Below, in pieces: positions 46,932-55,362 of a stretch of DNA of 64,000 nt. The translations under genes were made by a program, and so were the position numbers. The stretch's first letter is position 1; each line of letters opens with the position of its first letter. The notes below the pieces were generated by a model. It was not told where the DNA came from, did no database searches, and saw only the letters and a list, made by a program, of their open reading frames with translations. The DNA comes from Bacillus sp. SA1-12 (lineage in GTDB: Bacteria > Bacillota > Bacilli > Bacillales > Bacillaceae), in the NCBI RefSeq assembly GCF_000981385.1, contig NZ_LATZ01000001.1, positions 186,001-250,000 on the forward strand. Direction: 5' to 3'.

Positions 46932-47343
46932 ATCCTTGCCCCCATTCAACAGATCGATACTAATTTACTTATAGTACAACCTATTCAATAGGGGCAGAAA
47001 AAAGTACCTAGCTATGTTCTCTTCCTTTTATCAAACATCTATTTTCTGCAAGATTGTTGTTTTTTGAATTAGCCCCTTTAAAAATGGCTTTTGATCTTCT
47101 CATCAGCTGCATAGTTCTTGCAGGATTTCTATTGCCCTGTTGCTCTTGCAGAAGTCTCCCGCCTTCCACTCCAATCATCTAAGTGTTTAACTTTAGGCAA
47201 TCGGTTAATCGCCAATCGCTAAAGTCACAATAATTCCAACCTCGTGTTTCAAAAACACAAATTTAAACATCCACTCTGTTTTACTAACAACAAAAATTAG
47301 TAAAACAGCCAATCTAAAAAAAGCATTTGCTTTATTCACTCGT
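46932..47343. other. Intergenic stretch, no gene seen
   Basis: The left part contains the likely promoter of the 133-residue protein. The middle has two related pieces, TTCTTGCAGGATTTC and GCTCTTGCAGAAGTCTC. A 69-codon frame on the minus strand overlaps the nickel permease gene and is not convincing. No clear terminator for the lar operon is visible. Confidence 0.55.
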
Positions 47344-48006
47344 TTATTGGACCCACAGTTTAAATAACCCTTCTGTAACTCCAAGATTATACATATAATA
47401 AATCCCAAAAACAAAGCTTACTGCTCCTGCTGTTCTTGTTAATAGACGGTTTAGACAGATATTTTTTCTAGTACAGATAACAAATGGAATCCCAATTATT
47501 GTCGTAAAACAAAGCATTCCAACAATTGTTCCTGCCCCAAATACCAAGATATAAACCGCACCTTCCCATATAGACGAGACAGTCGACATCGTTAATAAAA
47601 CCAAAGCTGCACTTCCGGCAATTCCATGAATAGAACCTACACACATCGATTTTAAAAATGGTGCTTTTTCCAGCTCTTTGGAATCCTGTTCGTTTTGATT
47701 CGAATACTGTTTATAAACCAACATACTTGTTACACCAAGATAAACGAGCATAATTCCTACTAAAAATTCTAATGACATCGTCCATATTTCTGAAAGTCCA
47801 TCCTTCATAAAAATAAAGACCATTCCAACGATGAAAAGGGTGATTGTATGTCCGATACCCCAAAAAACACCTGCTAATGTTGAACGCCACAGCCTTTTGG
47901 TTTTACTTGCAATAGTTGCCACAGCAATTACGTGATCTGGTTCAATTGAATGCTTAATTCCCAATATAAACCCTAAAAATAATACAGATAAAAAACTAAC
48001 CGCCAT
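47344..48006 (-). CDS. NicO/UreH-family nickel (cobalt) permease
   Basis: The 220-residue protein has about six membrane segments. A metal-transport signature of the HX4DH type, GIKHSIEPDHVIAVATIA, is near residue 17, and GIGHTITLF is near 50. It is the last gene of the nickel-enzyme region, about 95 bases after larC2, where it would supply Ni2+ for the LarA cofactor. Cobalt cannot be excluded from sequence. Confidence 0.82.
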   Translation of the reverse strand: MAVSFLSVLFLGFILGIKHSIEPDHVIAVATIASKTKRLWRSTLAGVFWGIGHTITLFIVGMVFIFMKDGLSEIWTMSLEFLVGIMLVYLGVTSMLVYKQYSNQNEQDSKELEKAPFLKSMCVGSIHGIAGSAALVLLTMSTVSSIWEGAVYILVFGAGTIVGMLCFTTIIGIPFVICTRKNICLNRLLTRTAGAVSFVFGIYYMYNLGVTEGLFKLWVQ

Positions 48007-48102
48007 TCTAACTTCTCCTATCTTCCAACTCTATCTACTAATCTTACAAAGTCCTTTTTTATGTTTTCCTTAGGACGCTGATAACCTTTCTATTGTGTTT
48101 CC

Positions 48103-48573
48103 TTAACGATCAAACTGTTTCCATACTTGTTCATACACTTTTTTCAAAGGCACATTATGAAGCTTCGCAATCTCTTTACACTCTTCATATTCTGGTGCTC
48201 TTTGGATAACTTGTCCGTCAAAAATACCTTCTTTAACTGTCACTGTTCCCCATTTTGTTTGTACCTTTTTAAATGTTCGTTCAACCCGATAAACGGTTAA
48301 TGGGTAATAGCGAATACCGAGTGTTGTTGTTTCCTTAAACAAAATTTCCTTCATTTTGTTTATCTTTGCACTTGAACAGAGTAACTGCAGTAATATACCT
48401 GGTCTATTTTTTTTCATATAAATAGGTGTATAAAATACATCATTTGCACCTGATTCAAATAATAAATCCATGACATAACCAAGCCATTCTCCTGGAATAT
48501 CATCTAAATTGACTTCCATTTTGACCATTTGATCATCGATATGTTCATAATTTGGAGGAGGATGTGAAACCAT
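48103..48573 (-). CDS. larC: LarC C-terminal half (LarC2), separately translated
   Basis: Start at the ATG at 48573 (after AGAGGTGTTTGCAAG), 156 residues. The sequence matches the C-terminal half of LarC nickel-pincer cofactor cyclometallase: VKMEVNLDDIPGEWLGYVMD near residue 16 and DVFYTPIYMKKNRPGILLQL near 46. In Lactobacillus plantarum the two halves are joined by a ribosomal frameshift. Here 206 bases with several stops separate them, so they must be two polypeptides. The gap itself shows no gene. Confidence 0.87.
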   Translation of the reverse strand: MVSHPPPNYEHIDDQMVKMEVNLDDIPGEWLGYVMDLLFESGANDVFYTPIYMKKNRPGILLQLLCSSAKINKMKEILFKETTTLGIRYYPLTVYRVERTFKKVQTKWGTVTVKEGIFDGQVIQRAPEYEECKEIAKLHNVPLKKVYEQVWKQFDR

Positions 48574-48779
48574 CTTGCAAACACCTCTCATTCTGTCGAG
48601 TAGTAACAAAAGGGCAAAGGCCTTGAACCGTCTCTAGGCAATTAAAAAGATTTAAATAGAAGGCTTTCTTACCTTCCCTTTTAAATTGGCTAGACTATAG
48701 AGCGGCTAAACGCTGGATATCATAGTCCAATTCAAATAGTAGAATTCTCACCATAGTGAAAGTGCCCGATACCCTTTTA

Positions 48780-49721
48780 TTATTCTTCACCAATAATGAC
48801 GCGAAGCACATTTGGCCGGTCTTTAAACGTTTTTGTTCCTGCACCATATCCAATTGAGGTTACCTTTATTGAGGGAAGGGTGCAAAAATCTTCAGCAAGC
48901 ACTGCTGCAATTGCCGCACCTGTTGGAGTTGTTAGTTCAAATTTCACCTCACTTTGTGCGATTGGAATCCCTCTTAATATTTCTAATGTTGCAGGAGCAG
49001 GAACGGGATAAATTCCATGATCAATATGAATTTTTCCAGTGCCAACTGGAATGGAAGAAGATTTCACCTTTTGAATTCCGAGTTGATGTATTAAGATGGC
49101 CGTCCCAACAATGTCAATAATTGAATCAACTGCACCTACTTCGTGAAAATGTACATTATCCAATGGCAACCCATGAATATGCCCTTCCGCTTCACCAATT
49201 TTCTTAAAGATTTTTAAGGCTGTCTCTTTTACTTCATTTGATAATTCTGATGACTCAATCATTGTTACAATGTCACGGTATGAACGGTGATGATGGTGGT
49301 GTTCATGCTCATAATAATGATCATGGTGATGGTCATGTTCATGGTGATGGCTATGTTCATGATGATGGCCGTGTTCATGGTGATGACCGTGTTCATGGTG
49401 ATGGCTATGTTCATGATGATGGCCGTGTTCATGGTGATGGCCGTGTTCATGATGATGGTCATATTCATGGTGATGGCCGTGTTCATGATGATGGTGATGG
49501 TCATGTTCATGGTGAAAATTTTCTTTTAACAAAATATCAAATTTCGTGCTTGTGATGCCGTTCTTTACAATTTTCTTCCATTGTACTTCGTATTCATCTT
49601 TAATGTTTAGCTTCTTTAAATCCTCTGCTAATCCATTAGGATCTGCTCCTGCATCAATGAGAGCTCCAATGACCATATCCCCGCTTATTCCTGAAAAGCA
49701 ATCAAAATAAAGTGTCTTCAT
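48780..49721 (-). CDS. larC: LarC N-terminal half (LarC1) with a large His-rich insert
   Basis: LarC inserts nickel into the pincer nucleotide made by LarB and LarE, in a CTP-dependent step. The 313-residue protein begins LYFDCFSGISGDMVIGALID and later has NVHFHEVGAVDSIIDIVG and PTGAAIAAVLAE, all LarC hallmarks. Residues 70-145 are an insert of about 76 residues with some 50 histidines, built from HHHEHG-type hexamers. It probably binds or stores Ni2+. The start codon overlaps the larB stop (ATGA). The protein ends where LarC1 is expected to end. Confidence 0.9.
   Translation of the reverse strand: MKTLYFDCFSGISGDMVIGALIDAGADPNGLAEDLKKLNIKDEYEVQWKKIVKNGITSTKFDILLKENFHHEHDHHHHHEHGHHHEYDHHHEHGHHHEHGHHHEHSHHHEHGHHHEHGHHHEHSHHHEHDHHHDHYYEHEHHHHHRSYRDIVTMIESSELSNEVKETALKIFKKIGEAEGHIHGLPLDNVHFHEVGAVDSIIDIVGTAILIHQLGIQKVKSSSIPVGTGKIHIDHGIYPVPAPATLEILRGIPIAQSEVKFELTTPTGAAIAAVLAEDFCTLPSIKVTSIGYGAGTKTFKDRPNVLRVIIGEE
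49332..49475. repeat. 18-base tandem repeat encoding the LarC His tract
   Basis: Eight consecutive 18-base units differ at a few positions and encode HHHEHG, HHHEHS, HHHEYD or HHHEHD on the minus strand. Flanking bases continue the pattern less regularly. Such arrays change copy number easily by slippage. Confidence 0.9.
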
Positions 49722-50476
49722 TTTTCACTTGCCCCCTTTTGTGCTAATTGGTAAATTAATACGGCGTTATATGCTGCGCCAAAACCATTATCGATATTCA
49801 CAACACTAATACCAGATGCACATGAATTTAACATTGTTAGCAATGCAGACAGACCATTGAAATTTGCACCGTAACCTACACTTGTCGGGACAGCAATAAC
49901 AGGATGGGAAACAAGTCCGCCGACAACGCTTGGCAGGGCACCTTCCATTCCAGCTACTACAACAGAAACAGTAGCTTGTCGGATGTCTTCAATATGATCG
50001 AAAAGCCGATGAATTCCAGCGACACCGACGTCGTAATAACGGCGAACCTCACATCCTAAAGCTTCTGCTGTAACAGCCGCCTCTTCCGCTACTTTTAAAT
50101 CAGAGGTTCCCGCACAAACAATCGCAATATAGCCTTTCATTGATTTTTTTAGCTTAGTTTCATCCTTCCAATAAAGAATCTGGGCGTTCTCATGATAGAT
50201 AAATTCAGGATGCTCACTTAGAATATAAGCCGCCTTTTCATGGGAAATACGTGTCACCAAAATATCATGTTCCTTCGATTTGATTGCTTTAATAATGGAA
50301 AGAATTTGTTGTTCCGTTTTCCCTTCTCCATAAATCACCTCGGGGAAGCCTTGACGTTTCTTCCGATGATGATCGACCTTCGCAAAACCTAAATTTTCAT
50401 AAGTTGCTAATTTAGCCTTTGCTTCCTCTACACTTAATGACCCTTTTTGGACTTCCTTTAACGTCTCTTCCAGCAT
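49718..50476 (-). CDS. larB: LarB, nickel-pincer cofactor carboxylase/hydrolase
   Basis: LarB carboxylates nicotinic acid adenine dinucleotide and releases AMP, the first step to the nickel-pincer nucleotide. Start at the ATG at 50476 behind AAGGTGAGTGGGAAA, 252 residues. The C-terminal half resembles AIR carboxylase (PurE): IVCAGTSDLKVAEEAAVTAE near residue 119, VVVAGMEGALPSVVGGLVSH near 170 and VPTSVGYGANFNGLSALL near 195. It precedes larC1 with a 4-base overlap. Confidence 0.93.
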   Translation of the reverse strand: MLEETLKEVQKGSLSVEEAKAKLATYENLGFAKVDHHRKKRQGFPEVIYGEGKTEQQILSIIKAIKSKEHDILVTRISHEKAAYILSEHPEFIYHENAQILYWKDETKLKKSMKGYIAIVCAGTSDLKVAEEAAVTAEALGCEVRRYYDVGVAGIHRLFDHIEDIRQATVSVVVAGMEGALPSVVGGLVSHPVIAVPTSVGYGANFNGLSALLTMLNSCASGISVVNIDNGFGAAYNAVLIYQLAQKGASEK

Positions 50477-50517
50477 TTTCCCACTCACCTTATACTAATG
50501 TTGTTGTATTCCATAGC

Positions 50518-51990
50518 CTAAAAATACTTAGCTATTTCCCGAGATAGATTTTCATATTTTAAATAAAGAGCTGTATAATTTTCGTGGTTTTTCATATTTG
50601 GACGAACCGGTTCACCCATAGGAATATTTCTTTTAATCTCTTCAAATGAATCGGCCTTTCCAATAGCTACTAATCCTGTCCAGGCCGCTCCCCATGCTGC
50701 ACTATGATGACTTTCTGAAATATAAACTTCTTTTCCAAACATATCGGCTAACATTTGCAGCCATAATGGAGATCTGGACAATCCGCCATTAACATAAATT
50801 TTTTCCGGTTTACCTGCTAATTCTTCTAACGCTTTGCCTATTTGATAAAGATTAAAGGTAATCCCTTCCAACACAGCACGAACAAAATGTTCTTTTTTAT
50901 GAGTAATGGTCATCCCATAAAAATTCCCTTTTGCTTCTTGATTCCATAAAGGTGCTCTTTCACCATTTATATAAGGGAGAAAGAGTATTCCTTCTGCTCC
51001 TGGGGCAACTCGTTCAGCTGTTGCCGTGAATTCATCGAAGCTTCCTTGATCGTTCAGAAGTTCCTTCAACCATTGCAAAGCAATCCCTCCATTATTTGTC
51101 GGTCCCCCAATAATGGAAAAATCTTCGGTAAATGTATAACAAAACGTTTCATGTTTATCAGTAAGTTGGAACCCTCTTGTAAATTGTCTGATGGCTCCGC
51201 TCGTTCCGGCAGTGATGGCGACTTCTCCTGGAGAGATAGCGCCAATTCCTAAATTAGCTAATTGACCGTCAGCCGCTCCAATGACAAAAGGCAATTCATT
51301 AGGGAGCCCCATGTTTTCTGCAACATCTTGTTTTAACCCTGTTAATAATTCCGTTGGCGGCACAATGTTTGAAAGCTGTGCTTTCTTTATACCTGCAAGT
51401 GTAATAATCTCATCATCCCATTGTAAGGTTTGAGCATTGAATAATCCTGTTGCTGCTGCCATTGAATAATCAATCACTCTTTGGTCAAACCATTTTAGCA
51501 GGATAAACTCCTTGATAGATAAGAAATACGTTGCTTTTATATAAGGTTCATATTCTGTTTCTTTCATCCATAATAGCTTTGATAATGGTGACATCGGGTG
51601 AATGGGCAGTCCGGTTTTTGAGTAGATCTCGAATCCATTTGTCTGCATCAATTTTTTTGCCTGTTCGCTGCTTCTCCCATCAGACCATATAAGTGCTTGT
51701 GACAACGGTTCTCCATCTTCATCTACACAAATAAGAGAATGCATGGCCGAAGAAATTCCGATCGCTAAAAATTTACTAGTTTCTTCATTTACTTGTTTCA
51801 CGGCCTCTTTAATAGCTTGGACAGCCTTTTGCTCAATCTCAGCTGGATTTTGCTCCACCCATCCCCTCTTCGGATAATAAGTTGTGATTGGCAGATCCGA
51901 TTCTGAGACTACTTTTCCATTTAACTGAAAGACAACTGCTTTAACACTTGTTGTTCCAATATCAAGCCCTATAACAAATTCTTTTGACAC
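50518..51990 (-). CDS. gntK: Gluconokinase (FGGY family)
   Basis: It phosphorylates D-gluconate to 6-phosphogluconate. I choose GTG at 51990 (nine bases after GGAAG), giving 490 residues; an ATG three codons upstream sits too close to the site. FGGY blocks: FVIGLDIGTTSVKAVVF at the N-terminus, AGTSGAIRQF and NNGGIALQWLKE in the middle, PYINGERAPLWN near residue 340 and VNGGLSRSPLWLQMLADMFG near 405. These match Bacillus GntK better than xylulokinase. It sits between larE and larB behind a terminator-like hairpin and a cre. Confidence 0.87.
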   Translation of the reverse strand: MSKEFVIGLDIGTTSVKAVVFQLNGKVVSESDLPITTYYPKRGWVEQNPAEIEQKAVQAIKEAVKQVNEETSKFLAIGISSAMHSLICVDEDGEPLSQALIWSDGRSSEQAKKLMQTNGFEIYSKTGLPIHPMSPLSKLLWMKETEYEPYIKATYFLSIKEFILLKWFDQRVIDYSMAAATGLFNAQTLQWDDEIITLAGIKKAQLSNIVPPTELLTGLKQDVAENMGLPNELPFVIGAADGQLANLGIGAISPGEVAITAGTSGAIRQFTRGFQLTDKHETFCYTFTEDFSIIGGPTNNGGIALQWLKELLNDQGSFDEFTATAERVAPGAEGILFLPYINGERAPLWNQEAKGNFYGMTITHKKEHFVRAVLEGITFNLYQIGKALEELAGKPEKIYVNGGLSRSPLWLQMLADMFGKEVYISESHHSAAWGAAWTGLVAIGKADSFEEIKRNIPMGEPVRPNMKNHENYTALYLKYENLSREIAKYF

Positions 51991-52023
51991 GATTTCCATC
52001 TTCCTTTTCTTTGAAATTATCGT

Positions 52024-52038
52024 TAGCAAGCGTTTACA
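52024..52038 (-). promoter_or_regulatory. cre site upstream of gntK
   Basis: On the minus strand TGTAAACGCTTGCTA fits the CcpA cre consensus and lies about 35 bases before the gntK start. It suggests a second, catabolite-repressed promoter inside the operon. Confidence 0.65.
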
Positions 52039-52039
52039 C

Positions 52040-52074
52040 AGAAAAGGCCTTGGAGAAATCCCAAAGCCTTTTCT
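52040..52074 (-). terminator. Hairpin between larE and gntK, likely terminator
   Basis: AGAAAAGGCTTTGG, loop, CCAAGGCCTTTTCT on the minus strand, immediately after the larE stop. The U-tract (TTTTCTGTG) is part of the stem, so termination may be partial. Confidence 0.65.
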
Positions 52075-52075
52075 A

Positions 52076-52876
52076 TTAAGAAAGAACCTTATTCATACTA
52101 CCACTCTTATATCCTATTAAATCTAATGTGATATATTTATATCCGTAATTCGTAAGTTCTTTAGAAATGGATTCATGATTCTCTAATATGATTTTCATAT
52201 CATTTGGTTCAACTTCAATTCTCGCAATTTCCTGATGGGTTCGCACCCGTACTTGCCGAATATGAAGTGATTTTAAATAGGCCTCCGCCTTTTCCACTTT
52301 CGACAACTTTTCGAAGGTAATTTTCTCACCGTAGGCAATTCTTGATGATAAACAGGCAAAGGAAGGTTTATTCCATGTGGGCAAATCAAATTCACGGGAC
52401 AGCTCCCGAATTTCTTCTTTAAATAAATTGGCTTCTTGCAAGGGACCGCGAATTCCTCTTTCCTTAGCAGCTTTCATTCCAGGACGAAACTCATTTAAAT
52501 CATCAGCGATTACTCCGTAAACCACATTATTATATCCTTCTCTTTCCATGACAGGTAGTAAGTGCTCGAACAAACTGCTTTTACAAAAGTAACAGCGATT
52601 CTTATCATTCTCCGTATATCCCGGAATCGCCAATTCAGATGTTTCAATAACCCGGTGATTAGCACCAATCCTTTTTGCTAATGCTATTGCTTCCTGAAGC
52701 TCACTGGACGGGTACGTTTCAGAATCAGCAGTCACTGCCAGTACTCGGCTTTTTCCAAGTGTAGCAACTGCCGCTTTTAATAAGAACGTACTATCCACCC
52801 CTCCGGAAAATGCAACAACAACTGAGCCCATTTCTTGGAGAATCGACACTAGTTTTTGATATTTCTCATTGATCAT
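52076..52876 (-). CDS. larE: LarE, sulfur-donating synthase for the nickel-pincer cofactor
   Basis: LarE adenylates the pyridine dicarboxylate precursor and transfers sulfur to it. The 266-residue protein has the PP-loop VVAFSGGVDSTFLLKAA near residue 20. The sulfur-donor cysteine region is in WNKPSFACLSSRIAYG near 170. An additional NRCYFCKSSLF pair near 93 gives three cysteines in all. Some LarE proteins use a three-cysteine Fe-S cluster instead of sacrificing one cysteine; whether this is such a type needs alignment. The start follows AAGGAGAAGACA. Confidence 0.93.
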   Translation of the reverse strand: MINEKYQKLVSILQEMGSVVVAFSGGVDSTFLLKAAVATLGKSRVLAVTADSETYPSSELQEAIALAKRIGANHRVIETSELAIPGYTENDKNRCYFCKSSLFEHLLPVMEREGYNNVVYGVIADDLNEFRPGMKAAKERGIRGPLQEANLFKEEIRELSREFDLPTWNKPSFACLSSRIAYGEKITFEKLSKVEKAEAYLKSLHIRQVRVRTHQEIARIEVEPNDMKIILENHESISKELTNYGYKYITLDLIGYKSGSMNKVLS

Positions 52877-52950
52877 TGTCTTCTCCTTTCTTACAACCTA
52901 TTATTCTCTCACCATTTATTGTTTTATCATCCGTGTTTATCAAGAAAAAA

Positions 52951-53721
52951 TTAAATCGTCATGCTGCCAAAACCACCGTCTACACGAATAAGTGCTCCAG
53001 TTACAAAGCTTGAAGCCTTTTCTGAAGAAAGCCATATTGCTGCACCCTGAAGTTCATCAGGGCTGCCGAATCGTTTCATCGGTGTATGGTTCATAATTGA
53101 TTCGACTCTTTCTTCACTTAAAATTTTTCGGTTTTGTTCCGCTGGGAAGAACCCAGGAATGATTGCATTTACACGAATTCCATGCGGAGCAAACTCACGT
53201 GCTAAATATTGTGTCATGCTATTAACCCCTGCTTTTGAAACTGAATAGGTAAAGACCTTTGATAAAGGAGTTGTTGAAGAAACAGACGATATATTAATTA
53301 TACTGCCTCTTCTTTCCTGCTCAATCATTTTCTTTGCAAAAATTTGGCAGGAAATCATCATGCCTTTTAAGTTTACATCCATGATATCATCCCATTCATC
53401 CTCACCTAGCTCAAAAAACGGTGTCGTACTGTTTTTACCAGGTGCATTCAAGAGAATATCAAAGCCACCTGACCACTCTTCAATTAGGTTAACAGCTTCT
53501 TCCAATGATTCTCGTATACTGACATCGGCTTGAAAGGCTTTTGCTGTTCCGCCAGCTTCTTCAATTTCCTTAACAACCTGATCTGCTTTTTCGAGATTTC
53601 GACCGACAATGGCTATTTTCGCACCATGTGCTGCCATTCCTTTCGCAATCGATGATCCGAGTACACTATTTCCCCCGATAGCAACAGCTGTTTTACCAGT
53701 TAAATCAAATAAGGTGTTCAA
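52951..53721 (-). CDS. SDR oxidoreductase, UxuB-like (D-mannonate/fructuronate) candidate
   Basis: I choose TTG at 53721 behind GTGAGGGGTATAATC, giving 256 residues beginning MNTLFDLTGKTAV. Classic short-chain dehydrogenase: NAD(P) loop GGNSVLGSSIAKG, catalytic Ser in ISSVSS and YSVSKAG near residue 155. The block RVNAIIPGFFPAEQNRKIL and HTPMKRFGSPDEL match what I recall of SDR-type D-mannonate oxidoreductase (UxuB, formerly YjmF) of Bacillus. It lies between larA and larE. Gluconate 5-dehydrogenase is the main alternative. Confidence 0.8.
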   Translation of the reverse strand: MNTLFDLTGKTAVAIGGNSVLGSSIAKGMAAHGAKIAIVGRNLEKADQVVKEIEEAGGTAKAFQADVSIRESLEEAVNLIEEWSGGFDILLNAPGKNSTTPFFELGEDEWDDIMDVNLKGMMISCQIFAKKMIEQERRGSIINISSVSSTTPLSKVFTYSVSKAGVNSMTQYLAREFAPHGIRVNAIIPGFFPAEQNRKILSEERVESIMNHTPMKRFGSPDELQGAAIWLSSEKASSFVTGALIRVDGGFGSMTI

Positions 53722-53783
53722 GATTATACCCCTCACTTTCATTCAATTAGTTTGTTCTTGATCACATTGCCATTAGTGAAAAT

Positions 53784-55052
53784 TCACTTTAAATTGCCAT
53801 TTTCATCAAAAGCAAGCTCATAAAGATCTGATATTTTTTCGAGTTCCGGATGTTGTGCAACATAATCTAGCAAGCTTTCAGACACTTCAATTTCCGCTAT
53901 CTCCAATGTGTTTTTAATCCGGACCATTTTAACCTGGTTAAAATCTAAAATATTGCATGTTTTAATTGCAGCCTTTATTGCATCTCGATCATTTGCTAAA
54001 GTTGTTGCAATTTTAGTAGGTGCACATACTGTTGAGGTTAAGCCGTTTGCATATGTAACTTCCCGGTCCATTTTGTCAACAAGACGCTGTGTTGTAAAAT
54101 CAGCTGTTCCCACGCCGTTTGCGTTGCCTTCGGATTGTGGAGTAAGATCAAGAACGACCATTTTATTAACCTCAGGTCCCCCTTTCGCATAAGGGGTCGG
54201 ATACCGTCCGGTAATATTTGGATCCATTCCATCTCCGCTTATGTTTTTGCCAATTTCATCGATCAAAAGTACATCCAGATGATCAAAGAAAAGCTTTGGT
54301 AATAATTGTTTGGCTAATGCTTGCAGGCCTGGTTCCTTTTGTTCAATTTCTTCTGCGGCAAGCACTTCAATTATTGCCACTTTGTCAAAGGCATTTTCAA
54401 GAGTTGCGACACCAAACAAAATCGGCGTTTTTTCCATCATCATCTTAGCCATTGCCGGCACATTTTCAGCCATATATTTAAAGCCTAATTGATGGGTTGC
54501 TTCGGCTCCTTTTTGTTTGCCAAGACCAATGCTGATCATCTTCATGATTCCGCTTTCAACTGGCCCGCGAAATGCGGTATGGGGCTTAATTCGATTGATG
54601 ACAATGATTCCATCTGCTTGGGAAGCATATTTATCAATATATACTGGCAGTCCATTCGGCAATTCTCCAAGATTATTCACTTCCATCGATGAGCGAATTT
54701 CCGCTTTCACACTTTCTTCTGTTACCCCGAGATGTGCTAAAACTTCGCGCTGCCCTTCAGCAGTAGCTCCCCCATGGCTCCCCATACTAGGAACAATAAA
54801 TGGTACAGCACCTAAATCTTTTAAAAACTGCACAGTGACAGCGGTAATTTCAACAAGACGATCAATCCCGCGGCTGCCAACGGCAATGGCAATTTCCATA
54901 CCAGGCTTCACTTTTTGTCGGATGGAATCATGCTGCAACTTTTCGATTAAGGCTTGCTCTAGATTTTCAATTTTTGTATTGTCAAAATGCTGTCTTACCT
55001 TCGCCATCTTTGGAATAGGAATATCTTTTAATAAATCTTGAATAATACCCAT
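53784..55052 (-). CDS. LarA-family nickel-dependent 2-hydroxyacid racemase/epimerase
   Basis: The 422-residue protein has LarA-superfamily blocks. They are the N-terminal IAIAVGSRGIDRLVEI, PSMGSHGGATAEGQREVL near residue 90, INRIKPHTAFRGPVESGIMK near 152 and GLGKQKGAEATHQLG near 176, which supply the His/Lys/Arg residues for cofactor and substrate. The family is known to include lactate and malate racemases and a D-gluconate 2-epimerase. Gluconokinase and a mannonate-type SDR in the same cluster make a hexonate epimerase more likely than lactate racemase. That assignment is inference. Its start follows TTGGGAGGGCAAAACGA. Confidence 0.85.
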   Translation of the reverse strand: MGIIQDLLKDIPIPKMAKVRQHFDNTKIENLEQALIEKLQHDSIRQKVKPGMEIAIAVGSRGIDRLVEITAVTVQFLKDLGAVPFIVPSMGSHGGATAEGQREVLAHLGVTEESVKAEIRSSMEVNNLGELPNGLPVYIDKYASQADGIIVINRIKPHTAFRGPVESGIMKMISIGLGKQKGAEATHQLGFKYMAENVPAMAKMMMEKTPILFGVATLENAFDKVAIIEVLAAEEIEQKEPGLQALAKQLLPKLFFDHLDVLLIDEIGKNISGDGMDPNITGRYPTPYAKGGPEVNKMVVLDLTPQSEGNANGVGTADFTTQRLVDKMDREVTYANGLTSTVCAPTKIATTLANDRDAIKAAIKTCNILDFNQVKMVRIKNTLEIAEIEVSESLLDYVAQHPELEKISDLYELAFDENGNLK

Positions 55053-55225
55053 TCGTTTTGCCCTCCCAATCTCTTCCTAGTTTAAAAGTTATCATGTTTC
55101 TATTACTCTATTAATAGTTGAATGTACCTTTGCTGGCTGTTAGACTTCCCACTAGATGAAAACACTTTCAAAAAAATAGATGGCAATTTCAACAAAAAAG
55201 ATGTTAGTATTTAAATAATGAATAA

Positions 55226-55254
55226 TTAATTAGTTTACAAAACAAATTAATTAA
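55226..55254. promoter_or_regulatory. ROK/XylR-type operator between larA and the ROK gene
   Basis: TTAATTAGTTT, seven bases, AAATTAATTAA: inverted arms of 11 bases matching at 10. The TTAGTTT...AAA pattern resembles XylR operators. It is centred in the 310-base divergent gap, which otherwise shows a cre-like TGAAAACACTTTCA at about 55158 and no gene. Confidence 0.65.
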
Positions 55255-55362
55255 CTGTAGATTATCATTTCAACCGTTTCTCGTCAATATACATCGGCGA
55301 AGTTTCCATTTTTATCAGCACATCAACACATTTTTATTAACTATACTCAAAGGGTGATTTAC

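Noticed and set aside
47205..47414. 69-codon minus-strand frame after the nickel permease
   Set aside because: Overlaps the permease gene out of frame and has no convincing start.
48574..48779. Nickel/cobalt riboswitch or missing LarC middle in the larC1-larC2 gap
   Set aside because: No NiCo aptamer core visible, and all frames are full of stops without LarC-like sequence.
49332..49475. Regular repeats that could suggest a CRISPR array
   Set aside because: Units are 18 bases, directly adjacent with no spacers, and encode the LarC His tract.
49238..49555. Long open frames on the plus strand and a second minus frame across the His-rich part of larC (Met/Val- or Asp/Gly/His-rich)
   Set aside because: They are frames of the 18-base tandem repeat with no ribosome binding site; the LarC frame explains the region.
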